This document shows, one piece after another, positions 42,713-50,112 of a stretch of 64,000 nucleotides of DNA. A program made the translations under genes and the position numbers. The DNA is taken from contig NZ_FNFB01000003.1 of NCBI RefSeq assembly GCF_900100395.1, positions 186,001 to 250,000 of the forward strand, read 5' to 3'. The notes beneath the pieces were generated by a model. It had not been told where the DNA came from. It searched no databases and saw nothing but the letters and a program-made list of their open reading frames with translations. The first letter of the stretch is position 1. Each line of letters starts with the position of its first letter. The stretch comes from Nonomuraea maritima. Its GTDB lineage: Bacteria; Actinomycetota; Actinomycetes; Streptosporangiales; Streptosporangiaceae.

Positions 42713-43927
42713 ATGCCTCGACGTACTGCCGCAGCCCTCGCCACGAGTGGCGAGGTGCTCCGTCTCATCCGCACCGGCGAGGCCGTCACGCGGGCCGAGC
42801 TCGGCAGGGCGACCGGCCTGTCCCGCCCCGCCGTGCAGCTGCGCGTCGGCGAGCTGCTGGAACGCGGGCTCGTCGTCGAACGCACCGATGCCCCCTCGAC
42901 GGGCGGGCGTCCTCCCGTCCGGCTGGAGTTCAACGCCTCGGGTGGCGTGGTGCTGGTGGCCGCGCTCGGCGCGAGCCGCACCCGCGTGGCCGTCTGCGAC
43001 CTGGCCGGGGTCGAGCTCGCCGGCCGCGAGTTCGCGATGGATGTCGAGGCGGGCCCCGACGTGGTCCTGCCGCTCCTCATGGACACCTGGGAGGAGCTGC
43101 TCGGCGACCGGCCGCGCTCGATGATCAGAGGCGTCGGGATGGGCGTGCCCGCCACCGTCGAGTTCGCCGAGGGCCGTACGGAGAGCGCCCGCGTCATGGC
43201 GACCTGGACGGGCGTGGTGATCCCGCCCATCATCCGCGAGCGCTTCCCCGTGCCCGTGCTCGTGGACAACGACGTGAACGTGCTGGCCATCGGCGAGCAC
43301 CGCGGCATCTACCCCGACCTGAGCGACCTCATGTTCGTCAAGGTCTCCACCAGGATCGGCGCCGGGGTGATCGCGGGCGGCGGCATCCTGCGCGGCGCCC
43401 TCGGCGCGGCGGGCGAGATCGGCCACATCCCGGTCAAGGACGGCGGCGGCGTGCTGTGCCGCTGCGGCAACACCGACTGCGTCGATTCGGTGGCCAGCGG
43501 CACCGCCCTGCTGCGCGACCTGCGCGCCCTCGGCAAGGACGTCAAGACGATCGCCGACGTGACCGCGCTCGTCCGGGCCGGTGACGCCGAGACGATGGCG
43601 ACCGTGCGCGAGGCCGGGCGCCGGATCGGCGAGGTCCTCGCCGGGGCGGTCAACATCCTCAACCCGGCGGTCGTGGTGCTGGGCGGCGACGTGGCCGAGG
43701 CGTTCGGCCCGCTCGTGTCGAGCATCCGCGAGGTCGTCTACCGGCGCTCCACCGCCCTGGCGACCCGGCGGCTGCGCATCGAGCCGAGCCGGCTCGGCGC
43801 GGGCGCGGGCATCAGCGGCTGCGCGGTGATGGTGCTCGACCACGTCCTGTCGCCCGAGGCCGTCGACGAGAGCATGTCCGTCACGTCCCTGCGCGCCGAG
43901 GACCTGACCCCGCGCCCGGTCGGCTAG
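42713..43927 (+). CDS. ROK-family transcriptional repressor
   Basis: A 404-residue protein. N-terminal MarR-like HTH: RAELGRATGLSRPAVQLRVG. The ROK sugar-kinase-like domain has VLVDNDVNVLAIGEHRGIYP, the signature GAAGEIGHIPVKDGGGVL and the zinc site CRCGNTDCVDSVASGTALL. The N-terminal part lacks a clear ATP-binding DIGGTK motif (GALGASRTRVAVCDLAG), so it is a regulator and not a kinase. It binds a sugar or sugar phosphate as effector. Being divergent from zwf, it probably represses the Entner-Doudoroff operon until glucose or gluconate is present. ATG 42713 follows TAAGG. Confidence 0.94.
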   Translation: MPRRTAAALATSGEVLRLIRTGEAVTRAELGRATGLSRPAVQLRVGELLERGLVVERTDAPSTGGRPPVRLEFNASGGVVLVAALGASRTRVAVCDLAGVELAGREFAMDVEAGPDVVLPLLMDTWEELLGDRPRSMIRGVGMGVPATVEFAEGRTESARVMATWTGVVIPPIIRERFPVPVLVDNDVNVLAIGEHRGIYPDLSDLMFVKVSTRIGAGVIAGGGILRGALGAAGEIGHIPVKDGGGVLCRCGNTDCVDSVASGTALLRDLRALGKDVKTIADVTALVRAGDAETMATVREAGRRIGEVLAGAVNILNPAVVVLGGDVAEAFGPLVSSIREVVYRRSTALATRRLRIEPSRLGAGAGISGCAVMVLDHVLSPEAVDESMSVTSLRAEDLTPRPVG

Positions 43928-43940
43928 GAGACCGGCCGGC

Positions 43941-44642
43941 TCAGCAGGTGCACAGCAGGGCGCGCAGCGACGTCTCCAGCGACAGGGCGGAGTGGGCGGC
44001 GGACGGCCACGGGAAGCGCAGCAGCGAGTCGCCGACCCGTACGGTGGCTCCCAGGCGGTCCAGCTCCCACAGCCACACCTCCTCGGCGGGCTCGCCGAGC
44101 CGGCGGGCGACGCCCGCCGCGAGCTGCGCCCGGTGCGACTCGTTGACGTGGGCCAGCACCCGCTCGGCCACCTCCGTCAGCGGGTCGGGGGAGGCGTCGA
44201 GGTAGTCGCCGGCGTCCAGCATCCCCGACTCCTGGCCGGTCAGGTAGACGACCTGGCCCACGTCCAGCCGCAGCAGCCGGGGAGCGTCCGGACGCCCGTA
44301 CCCCTCCAGCGCCTCGAACAGGGCCTCGTCGGCGCGGTGGGATGCCACGGTCACCGCCGCGGCGCGCGCCTCCTCCTCCGGCACGGGCTCCGCCCACCCC
44401 TGCACCTCGATGATCGCGCGCGGGTGCGTGTCCTGGCCGAGCCGCCGCGTCGCCGTCAGGTCGACCGCCGCCACGGCGTCCTCCCGCACCCCGTGCAGGG
44501 GCTCGCCGGGCAGGACGAGCAGCACGGGCCGCCCGCGCGTGTCCACGCCGCCGCGGACGGGGGAGGGGGCGCCGTCGACGGTGAGCTTGGCGACGCCGGA
44601 GGTCGCGGCGAGGGTGCGGACCCGTTCGGGGATCGGCAGCAT
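43941..44642 (-). CDS. DUF2470 / HugZ-like heme-iron utilisation protein
   Basis: A 233-residue protein. The N-terminal split-barrel (GVAKLTVDGAPSPVRGGVDT, PVLLVLPGEPLHGVREDAVA, IIEVQGWAEPVPEEEARAAA) resembles pyridoxamine-phosphate oxidase-like HugZ proteins. The C-terminal DUF2470 domain starts near PDPLTEVAERVLAHVNESHR, with the conserved His pair. HugZ-type proteins bind or break down heme to release iron. An IdeR-type iron box lies 28 bases upstream of the ATG, which supports iron-repressed expression. The box also faces the divergent S4 gene. Confidence 0.88.
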   Translation of the reverse strand: MLPIPERVRTLAATSGVAKLTVDGAPSPVRGGVDTRGRPVLLVLPGEPLHGVREDAVAAVDLTATRRLGQDTHPRAIIEVQGWAEPVPEEEARAAAVTVASHRADEALFEALEGYGRPDAPRLLRLDVGQVVYLTGQESGMLDAGDYLDASPDPLTEVAERVLAHVNESHRAQLAAGVARRLGEPAEEVWLWELDRLGATVRVGDSLLRFPWPSAAHSALSLETSLRALLCTC

Positions 44643-44669
44643 GGCGGCTCCTTGAGGACGCGAGCAAGT

Positions 44670-44688
44670 GTAGGTTAGCCTTGCCTAA
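44670..44688. promoter_or_regulatory. DtxR/IdeR-type iron box shared by HugZ-like and S4 genes
   Basis: Read on the minus strand this is TTAGGCAAGGCTAACCTAC, matching 16 of 19 positions of the known IdeR/DtxR consensus TTAGGTTAGGCTAACCTAA. It lies 28 bases before the HugZ-like start and about 31 bases before the S4 start. Under iron repletion, IdeR-Fe2+ would block both promoters. Confidence 0.85.
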
Positions 44689-44704
44689 GTAAGGGTTACC
44701 TAAG
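44686..44704. promoter_or_regulatory. Second, weaker iron-box-like element
   Basis: TAAGTAAGGGTTACCTAAG-type sequence overlaps the end of the first box and keeps the right half TTACCTAA. About 13-14 of 19 positions agree with the IdeR consensus. Overlapping tandem boxes are known in strongly iron-controlled promoters. Confidence 0.5.
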
Positions 44705-44719
44705 CACATCGAGGTGAAC

Positions 44720-45334
44720 GTGCGCTACACCGGCCCCAAGGTGCGACTGTCGCGTCGCGCGGGTGTCCCGCTGACCAGGAAAGCCGTCCGCTACTTCGAG
44801 CAGCGCCCGTATCCGCCGGGCGAGCACGGCCGCAAGACGAGCCGCCGCAACACCGGCGACTACGGGGTGCGGCTGTTGGAGAAGCAGAAACTGCGCTGGT
44901 ACTACGACGTGTCCGAGCGGCAGCTGCGCCGCTACTGGGACCTCGCCGTACGCAGGTCGGGCGCGTCGGGCGCCGAGCTGGTCACGCTGCTGGAGACCCG
45001 CCTGGCCTCGCTCGTGCTGCGCGCCGGGCTCGCGCCGTCGATCTACGCGGCCCGGCAGTACGTCAACCACGGCCATATCGCCGTGGACGGCCGCAAGGTG
45101 GACATCCCCAGTTACCTCGTCAGGCCGGGGCAGGTCGTCTCGGTGCGTGAGCGGTCACGCCGCATGCAGCCGTTCGTGGCCGCGGCCGAGGGCGTGCACG
45201 CCGACGAGCGCACCGCCCCCTACCTGTCGGTGGAGCTGCCGGAGCTGCGCTTCACGCTGACGCGCCGCCCGGAGCGCGAGCAGATCGACGTGCCCGTCGA
45301 CGAGCAGCTCGTCGTGGAGTTCTACTCCCGCTGA
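44720..45334 (+). CDS. rpsD: Ribosomal protein S4, cysteine-free, iron-box controlled
   Basis: A 204-residue S4 protein: MRYTGPKVRLSRRAGVPLTR, the core RPYPPGEHGRKTSRRN, VRLLEKQKLRWYYDVSERQL, the S4 RNA-binding domain (AARQYVNHGHIAVDGRKVDI) and the end VPVDEQLVVEFYSR. It has no cysteine, so the zinc-binding N-terminus of Cys4-type S4 is absent. S4 starts 30S assembly and binds 16S rRNA. It stands alone, not in the alpha operon with rpsM-rpsK-rpoA, as in Streptomyces. A DtxR/IdeR box covers its promoter. It may be a second S4 expressed under iron starvation, or the only copy; that cannot be told here. GTG 44720 follows GAGG; GTG 44714 is an alternative. Confidence 0.92.
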   Translation: MRYTGPKVRLSRRAGVPLTRKAVRYFEQRPYPPGEHGRKTSRRNTGDYGVRLLEKQKLRWYYDVSERQLRRYWDLAVRRSGASGAELVTLLETRLASLVLRAGLAPSIYAARQYVNHGHIAVDGRKVDIPSYLVRPGQVVSVRERSRRMQPFVAAAEGVHADERTAPYLSVELPELRFTLTRRPEREQIDVPVDEQLVVEFYSR

Positions 45335-46149
45335 CCCGAGGACGCGGGCACCCGCTCCGCGCGCAGCTCCGCGATCTCCTTGCGGAGCTCGGTCAGCTCG
45401 TCCAGGATCTGCCGGGTGTGGACCGCCGTGTCGTCGTGCGCGGCGCGCTCCTCGGCGTGGGCGGCCCGCTCCTCGGCGTTCTCCTCGTCCATGGCGCTCA
45501 CCACGACCGCCATGAACAGGTTGAGCACGACGAACGTGCACAGCAGGATGAAGATCGTGAAGAAGATCCAGGCCGACGGGTGCTTGTCCATCACCTCGCG
45601 GGCGATGTTGCCCCAGTCGTCGCCGGTCATCGTCTGGTAGAGCGTGAACAGCGAGGTCGGCAGGCTCCCGAACCGGTCGGGCGTGTCTCCCCCGTAGAGC
45701 TTGGTGGCCATGACGGCGGCCACGTACAGCACCAGGGAGAGCAGGACGACGATCGAGCTCATCCCCGGCATGGCCCGCAGCAGCGCCGACACCACGCGGC
45801 GCAGGCTCGGCACCACCGACAACAGCCGCAGCGCCCGCAGGATGCGCAGCGAGCGCAGCACCGACAGGCCGCCCGCGACGGGGGCGAACGCGATCGCGAC
45901 GATGGCCGTGTCGAAGAGGTTCCAGGGGTCACGGACGAACCTGGCCCGCTCGACGTAGATCTTGGCGAGGAGCTCGACGGTGAAGATGTAGAGCGCGATG
46001 TGGTCGACCACCTTCAGCAGCGAGCCGTAGCTCTGCTCGACGGCCGGGACGGTCTCGAGGCCGAGGGTGGCCGCGTTGACCAGGATGACGCCGACGATGA
46101 ACTGCTGGAACCGCGGGTGGGCGATCAACGCGTGGATGCGTTCACGCAC
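45322..46149 (-). CDS. Voltage-gated ion channel, one-domain (NaChBac/Cav type)
   Basis: A 275-residue channel. S1-S4 span about 15-125; S4 is arginine-rich (SLRILRALRLLSVVPSLRRV). S5, a pore loop and S6 follow: FTLYQTMTGDDWGNIAREVM holds the selectivity filter TGDDWG (about 175-180), and the S6 is FIFF-type (WIFFTIFILLCTFVVLNLFM). A cytoplasmic coiled tail (about 225-275) is Glu/Arg-rich and probably tetramerises. The usual bacterial sodium filter is TLESW; two adjacent Asp before Trp resemble calcium-selective designs. The gene overlaps the end of rpsD by 13 bases on the opposite strand. Confidence 0.92.
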   Translation of the reverse strand: MRERIHALIAHPRFQQFIVGVILVNAATLGLETVPAVEQSYGSLLKVVDHIALYIFTVELLAKIYVERARFVRDPWNLFDTAIVAIAFAPVAGGLSVLRSLRILRALRLLSVVPSLRRVVSALLRAMPGMSSIVVLLSLVLYVAAVMATKLYGGDTPDRFGSLPTSLFTLYQTMTGDDWGNIAREVMDKHPSAWIFFTIFILLCTFVVLNLFMAVVVSAMDEENAEERAAHAEERAAHDDTAVHTRQILDELTELRKEIAELRAERVPASSGQRE

Positions 46150-46265
46150 GGGGGGAGCTCCTCCGGAGGTCGATCATGTGCTCTCCCATGATGGCGCAAA
46201 CTGATCAACTCGTTGACCATGATATAAACCCCTGCGAAACCATAAAAAGGGGGCAACCGAAAGCC

Positions 46266-46562
46266 ATGACGTACCCGAACTACTACGGTCCGCCTCCGCA
46301 GAGTCATCCCAACGGCACGACCATCCTCGTGCTCGGGATCCTCAGCCTGGTGATCTGCTCCTTCCTCGGCCCCTTCGCCTGGGTGATGGGCACCAAGGCG
46401 CTGCGCCAGATCGACTCCAGCGGCTACGTCTTCGACAACCGCGGGCAGGTGCAGGCCGGCCGCATCTGCGGCATCATCGCCACGGTGCTGCTAGGCCTCG
46501 GCCTCGTCTTCGCGGTCTTCGCCTTCGTCGTCGCGATCGTCGCCGGCGCCGCCGGCTACTAG
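46266..46562 (+). CDS. DUF4190-type small membrane protein
   Basis: A 98-residue protein: a Pro/Tyr-rich start (MTYPNYYGPPPQSHPNGTTI), then two hydrophobic helices (ILVLGILSLVICSFLGPFAW and IIATVLLGLGLVFAVFAFVV) joined by ALRQIDSSGYVFDNRGQVQA. This is the DUF4190 pattern of actinobacterial small membrane proteins with unknown role. The last about 24 codons overlap the convergent TetR gene by 72 bases. A ribosome-binding site is weak (AAAGCC before ATG 46266; upstream GGGGGCAACC). Confidence 0.85.
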   Translation: MTYPNYYGPPPQSHPNGTTILVLGILSLVICSFLGPFAWVMGTKALRQIDSSGYVFDNRGQVQAGRICGIIATVLLGLGLVFAVFAFVVAIVAGAAGY

Positions 46563-47195
46563 CGCCCGCTCGCCGAACCCGCCGAGCCCGGTCTCCAGCA
46601 GGTCGAACGCCGTCGCGGCGGCCGCTCTGAGGCCGGGCTCGACGCTTTCCCACGACTCACCCGCCAGTTGCCCCCGTACGGCGTGGTCGCTCAGCATGCG
46701 CAGGGTGCCGAGGATGTACGCGGCGGCCAGCCGGGGCGTGAGGTCGTCGGCGCCGGCGTCGGTCTCGTCGGCGATCGCCCGTGCCAGCGCCGCCTCGCGC
46801 TCCTCGTGGATCGCGCGCAGCCGCGCCACGAGTGACGGGCTGTCGCCGACGACCTTCGCGAACAGGTCGGCGCCGGGGTTGAGCCCGTAACGCCAGTCGC
46901 GCGTGTCGATCGCGTCGAAGAAGTCGCGGCGGAAGGCCGCCACCACGCTCTCGCCCGGTTCGCGAGCCTGGAGCGTGCGCACCGGAAGGTCGACGGCGGT
47001 CTCGTGCCGGTCGGCGAACAGGTCTTCCTTGGTCGTGAAGTAGTTGAAGACCGTGTTCACGGACACGTCGGCGGCGCGCGCCACCTCCGCCACGGTCACG
47101 TTGTCGAACCCCCGCGCCATGAACAGCCCCATCGCGATGTCGGAGATGCGCTGTCTGGTCTCGCGCTTCTTCCGTTCGCGCAACCCCTCTGCCAT
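46491..47195 (-). CDS. TetR-family repressor of the drug-type ABC exporter
   Basis: A 234-residue regulator. HTH: IAMGLFMARGFDNVTVAEVA, then RAADVSVNTVFNYFTTKEDL. The C-terminal ligand domain is helical and ends in an acidic tail (DDRDDEGEDREDEAEA). The tail codons lie inside the overlap with the DUF4190 gene. It is divergent from a two-gene ABC exporter; the 66-base gap contains CAAAATTGTG and TTGTTGCATC, possible operator parts. It most likely represses the exporter until an antibiotic-like ligand binds. Confidence 0.92.
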   Translation of the reverse strand: MAEGLRERKKRETRQRISDIAMGLFMARGFDNVTVAEVARAADVSVNTVFNYFTTKEDLFADRHETAVDLPVRTLQAREPGESVVAAFRRDFFDAIDTRDWRYGLNPGADLFAKVVGDSPSLVARLRAIHEEREAALARAIADETDAGADDLTPRLAAAYILGTLRMLSDHAVRGQLAGESWESVEPGLRAAAATAFDLLETGLGGFGERALVAGGAGDDRDDEGEDREDEAEA

Positions 47196-47261
47196 GCCGC
47201 CATCCTACCTTTGTTGCATCGACACCAAAATTGTGATTACCCTATTTTTGGAGGCGATGAA

Positions 47262-48002
47262 ATGATCATGACTGCGGGTCTGAGCAAGACCTTCGAGGGC
47301 GGCGTGCAAGCCGTCCAGGGCGTCGACATCGAGGTGGAGGCGGGCGAGATCGTCGGCTTCCTCGGCCAGAACGGCGCGGGGAAGACCACCACCATGCGCA
47401 TGCTGACCACGCTGCTGCGCCCCACGTCCGGCACCGCCACGGTGGCCGGGCACGACCTCGTCGCCGAGCCGCGCGAGGTGCGCAGGCGCATCGGCTACGT
47501 CGCCCAGAGCAGCCCCCTGCCGTCCGGCACGCCGCTCAGGGACGAGCTCGAACTTCAGGGCCTGCTCCACGGTCTCGGCCGCCGCGAGACCGCCGCCCGC
47601 GCCGAGGAGGTCCTCGCCCGGCTCGAGCTCACCGGGCTCGACGCCCGGCCCGCCGCGGCGCTGTCCGGCGGGCAGCGCCGACGCTTCGACGTCGCGTTCG
47701 CGCTGCTGCACGACCCGGCGCTGCTCTTCCTGGACGAGCCCACCACCGGCCTCGACCCGCAGAGCCGCGCCCAGCTGTGGGACCACATCCGGGCGCTGCG
47801 CGCGCACCGGGGCACGACGGTGTTCCTCACCACCCACTACCTCGACGAGGCCGACGCGCTCTGCGACCGGCTGCTCGTCATCGACCACGGTCGCATCGTC
47901 GCCGAGGGCACCCCGGCGCAGCTCAAGACCGGAGGCCGCACGCTCGACGATGCGTTCCTCGACATCACCGGCCGCGCGCTGCGCGAGGAGGCGGGCATCT
48001 GA
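47262..48002 (+). CDS. ABC exporter ATP-binding protein, DrrA type
   Basis: A 246-residue ATPase: Walker A FLGQNGAGKTTTMRML, Q-loop GYVAQSSPLPSGTPLRDELE, signature LSGGQRRRFDVAFALL, Walker B LLFLDEPTTGLDPQ and the His in VFLTTHYLDEADAL. The short C-terminus with TLDDAFLDITGRALREE is typical of DrrA-type drug/polyketide export ATPases. It pairs with the permease that starts at its stop codon (TGATG overlap). ATG 47262 follows GGAGG; another ATG lies at 47268. Control by the divergent TetR protein is likely. Confidence 0.93.
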   Translation: MIMTAGLSKTFEGGVQAVQGVDIEVEAGEIVGFLGQNGAGKTTTMRMLTTLLRPTSGTATVAGHDLVAEPREVRRRIGYVAQSSPLPSGTPLRDELELQGLLHGLGRRETAARAEEVLARLELTGLDARPAAALSGGQRRRFDVAFALLHDPALLFLDEPTTGLDPQSRAQLWDHIRALRAHRGTTVFLTTHYLDEADALCDRLLVIDHGRIVAEGTPAQLKTGGRTLDDAFLDITGRALREEAGI

Positions 48003-48727
48003 TGCTGCGCGACACCTGGGTCCTGTTCCGCCACGGCGTGCGCGAGACGCTGCGGCACAAGGCGGGCATCGTCGTCGGTGCCCTCCAGCCGCTGCTGTTC
48101 CTGGTGCTGTTCGGACCGATCTTCGCCACGTTCGGCACGTGGGAGACGCTCGTCCCCGGGCTGATCATCCAGCTCGGGCTGATCAGCATGGGACTGGCCG
48201 GGTTCAGCATGGTCTTCGACAAGCGGACGGGCGCGCTCGAACGCCTGCGGGTCACCCCGGCGAGCCGCTCCGCGCTGCTGCTCGGACGCGTGCTCGCCAA
48301 CCTCGTCACGCTGGCCGTGCAGACGGCGCTGCTGCTCGCGGTGGCCTTCGCCTTCGGGCTGCGCGTCCCGGCCGCCGGGCTGCTCGCCGGGTTCGTCCTC
48401 GTCGTCGTGCTCGGGGCCGGACTCGCGGCGCTGTCGTACGCGGTCGCACTGACCGTGAACGAGCACCTGTTCGCGCCCGTGATGACGACCGCCGTCGTGC
48501 CGCTGACGCTGCTGTCGGGCTCGTTCCTGCCGATGTCGATGGCGCCGGGCTGGCTCGACGTCCTGTCCCACGCCAGCCCGTTCAGGTACGTGCTGGAGGC
48601 CGTCCGCGACCTCTTCCACGGCCGGTACGCCACCTCGACCGTGGCCGCCGGCGTCGCGGTGGCCGTGCTGTTCGCGGCGGCCGGCCTGCTGGTCGGCGCC
48701 CGCGTCCACGACCGGGAGCACGCCTGA
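48002..48727 (+). CDS. ABC-2 type exporter permease, DrrB type
   Basis: A 241-residue membrane protein with six helices, in the ABC-2 pattern: RDTWVLFRHGVRETLRHKAG, then VVGALQPLLFLVLFGPIFAT, MGLAGFSMVFDKRTGALERL (the RTGALERLRVTP coupling segment), and LLSGSFLPMSMAPGWLDVLS. The end has NPF-like ASPFRYVLEAVRDLFHGRY. It forms the pore of a drug, lipid or antibiotic exporter with the preceding ATPase, and the overlap means the two are translated together. The substrate is unknown. Confidence 0.93.
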   Translation: MLRDTWVLFRHGVRETLRHKAGIVVGALQPLLFLVLFGPIFATFGTWETLVPGLIIQLGLISMGLAGFSMVFDKRTGALERLRVTPASRSALLLGRVLANLVTLAVQTALLLAVAFAFGLRVPAAGLLAGFVLVVVLGAGLAALSYAVALTVNEHLFAPVMTTAVVPLTLLSGSFLPMSMAPGWLDVLSHASPFRYVLEAVRDLFHGRYATSTVAAGVAVAVLFAAAGLLVGARVHDREHA

Positions 48728-48737
48728 GGGGCGCCGG

Positions 48738-49925
48738 TCACGCCACGGGCACGGCCCGCCCCTGCAGGGCGGCGATGACCTCGGACGGGTCGACGGTGCC
48801 GTACCCGTGGTCGTAGTCGAAGCCGGCCTCGCCTGGGGCCTCGGCGGTACGCCGTAGCAGCGCGCGCAACTCGGCGGGCGGCAGCCGGGACGCCGGCCAC
48901 CGGGTGCGCACCGCGGCCACGAGTCCGGCCGCGACGGCCGCCGCGACGGAGGCGTCCGCGTCGGGACGGCCCGTCCCGAACACCTCCGACCCGCGGAAAT
49001 GCGCGTACGCGCACACGTCGGGCTTGCGGGCGCTCAGCCGGCCCGGCCCCTGGCCGGAGTAGCGCAACCGGTGGCCGCCGACGTCGACGGCCCCGACCGA
49101 CAGCGCCTTCGGATGGGAGCCCGCGCCCGCGATGGGCCCGTCGCCGCCCGCCGGGAACACCATGTCGGCGCCCGACCTGTCGAGCACGGCGACCAGGAGG
49201 TGGAACGGATGGGCGGGGTTGGCGGAGTAGTTGCCCGGGTGGCCGGGAGGCAGGTCGCTGTCGGGGCGCGACGACGTCCACGACCCGTTCACCACCAGCG
49301 CCCGCGACTCCGCGGGCTGTGCCTCCAATGCCGTGAGCAGTCGCGCGAGTCCCGCCACCGCGTCGGACAGCAGGCAGGGAAGCGGCACGCCGCTGCGGGT
49401 GGGCGGCGGCATGGGGATGTCGACGAGCCTGGCGTGCGGGGCGGCGATCAGGGCGGAGAACGCGCACATCGCCCCCTGCCCGGTGTCCAGCCCGGGGCCG
49501 AGGAGGGCGAGCGGCACGCCGTCGCCGTCGAGCCCTTCCGCGTGCAGGCCGGCGACGTTCAGCAGGCGTTCGACGTCGTGCCAGTCGCCCACGGGCGGGT
49601 CCGCGACCGGCGGCGCGTGATCGAGGAACGGGTCGGCGTAGAGGTCCACCTCGCCGGTCGGCCCCGCCGCGAGCGCGGCGTCGTCCGGCATCGTGCCGCG
49701 CACGAGCACGCGGACCTCCTCGGACGAGCGGAGCGTGGCCGGCTCGCCGCCGGACCCCGGGATCGGTCGGGGCGCGGTCACCGGCGCGAAGGAGGCATCG
49801 AGCTCGACCTCCGGCAGCGCGCGCCTGATCTGGCCGGCGAGGTCGGCCACGGCGACGGACCCGCGAGGGTCGGCGACGGCCGCGGCGAGTGCGGCGGAGG
49901 GACGGAGTTCGATCAGCACCCGCAT
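48738..49925 (-). CDS. Subtilisin-like (S8) protein with no recognisable catalytic triad
   Basis: A 395-residue protein. It follows the order of a subtilase, but catalytic positions are altered. The first Asp block reads VPLALLGPGLDTGQG (about 137-151) in place of VAVIDTGI. No HGT-type His block follows. VVNGSWTSSRPDS (about 211) matches the NxSxG region. MVFPAGGDGPI (about 255) stands for the oxyanion Asn block. FGTGRPDADASVAAAVAAG (about 316-334) stands for GTSxAAPxxAG with no Ser in place. There is no signal peptide. It is probably an inactive pseudo-protease with a scaffold or binding role, but the fold itself is inferred from the block order. Confidence 0.65.
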   Translation of the reverse strand: MRVLIELRPSAALAAAVADPRGSVAVADLAGQIRRALPEVELDASFAPVTAPRPIPGSGGEPATLRSSEEVRVLVRGTMPDDAALAAGPTGEVDLYADPFLDHAPPVADPPVGDWHDVERLLNVAGLHAEGLDGDGVPLALLGPGLDTGQGAMCAFSALIAAPHARLVDIPMPPPTRSGVPLPCLLSDAVAGLARLLTALEAQPAESRALVVNGSWTSSRPDSDLPPGHPGNYSANPAHPFHLLVAVLDRSGADMVFPAGGDGPIAGAGSHPKALSVGAVDVGGHRLRYSGQGPGRLSARKPDVCAYAHFRGSEVFGTGRPDADASVAAAVAAGLVAAVRTRWPASRLPPAELRALLRRTAEAPGEAGFDYDHGYGTVDPSEVIAALQGRAVPVA

Positions 49926-50112
49926 CTGTCACCACCGGAGGGGTCGTGGGGGAGGGAACCTTCCCAACATTCCGTCATCCGTCCCGGCTCGTCCAGCGGA
50001 ATCGGCAAGTTCGCGACCTGCAAAAACCCCGCATTTGCCGTGAATCCGGAGATCTCCGCGCGTGGGGCGTCAGGCTTCCGTGATCCCCGTCCGTTCACTA
50101 CGGTGAGGCACC

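Noticed and set aside
46196..46265. Possible leader peptide or riboswitch before the DUF4190 gene.
   Set aside because: The stretch is AT-rich but no conserved stem-loop or short frame with a start signal could be read.
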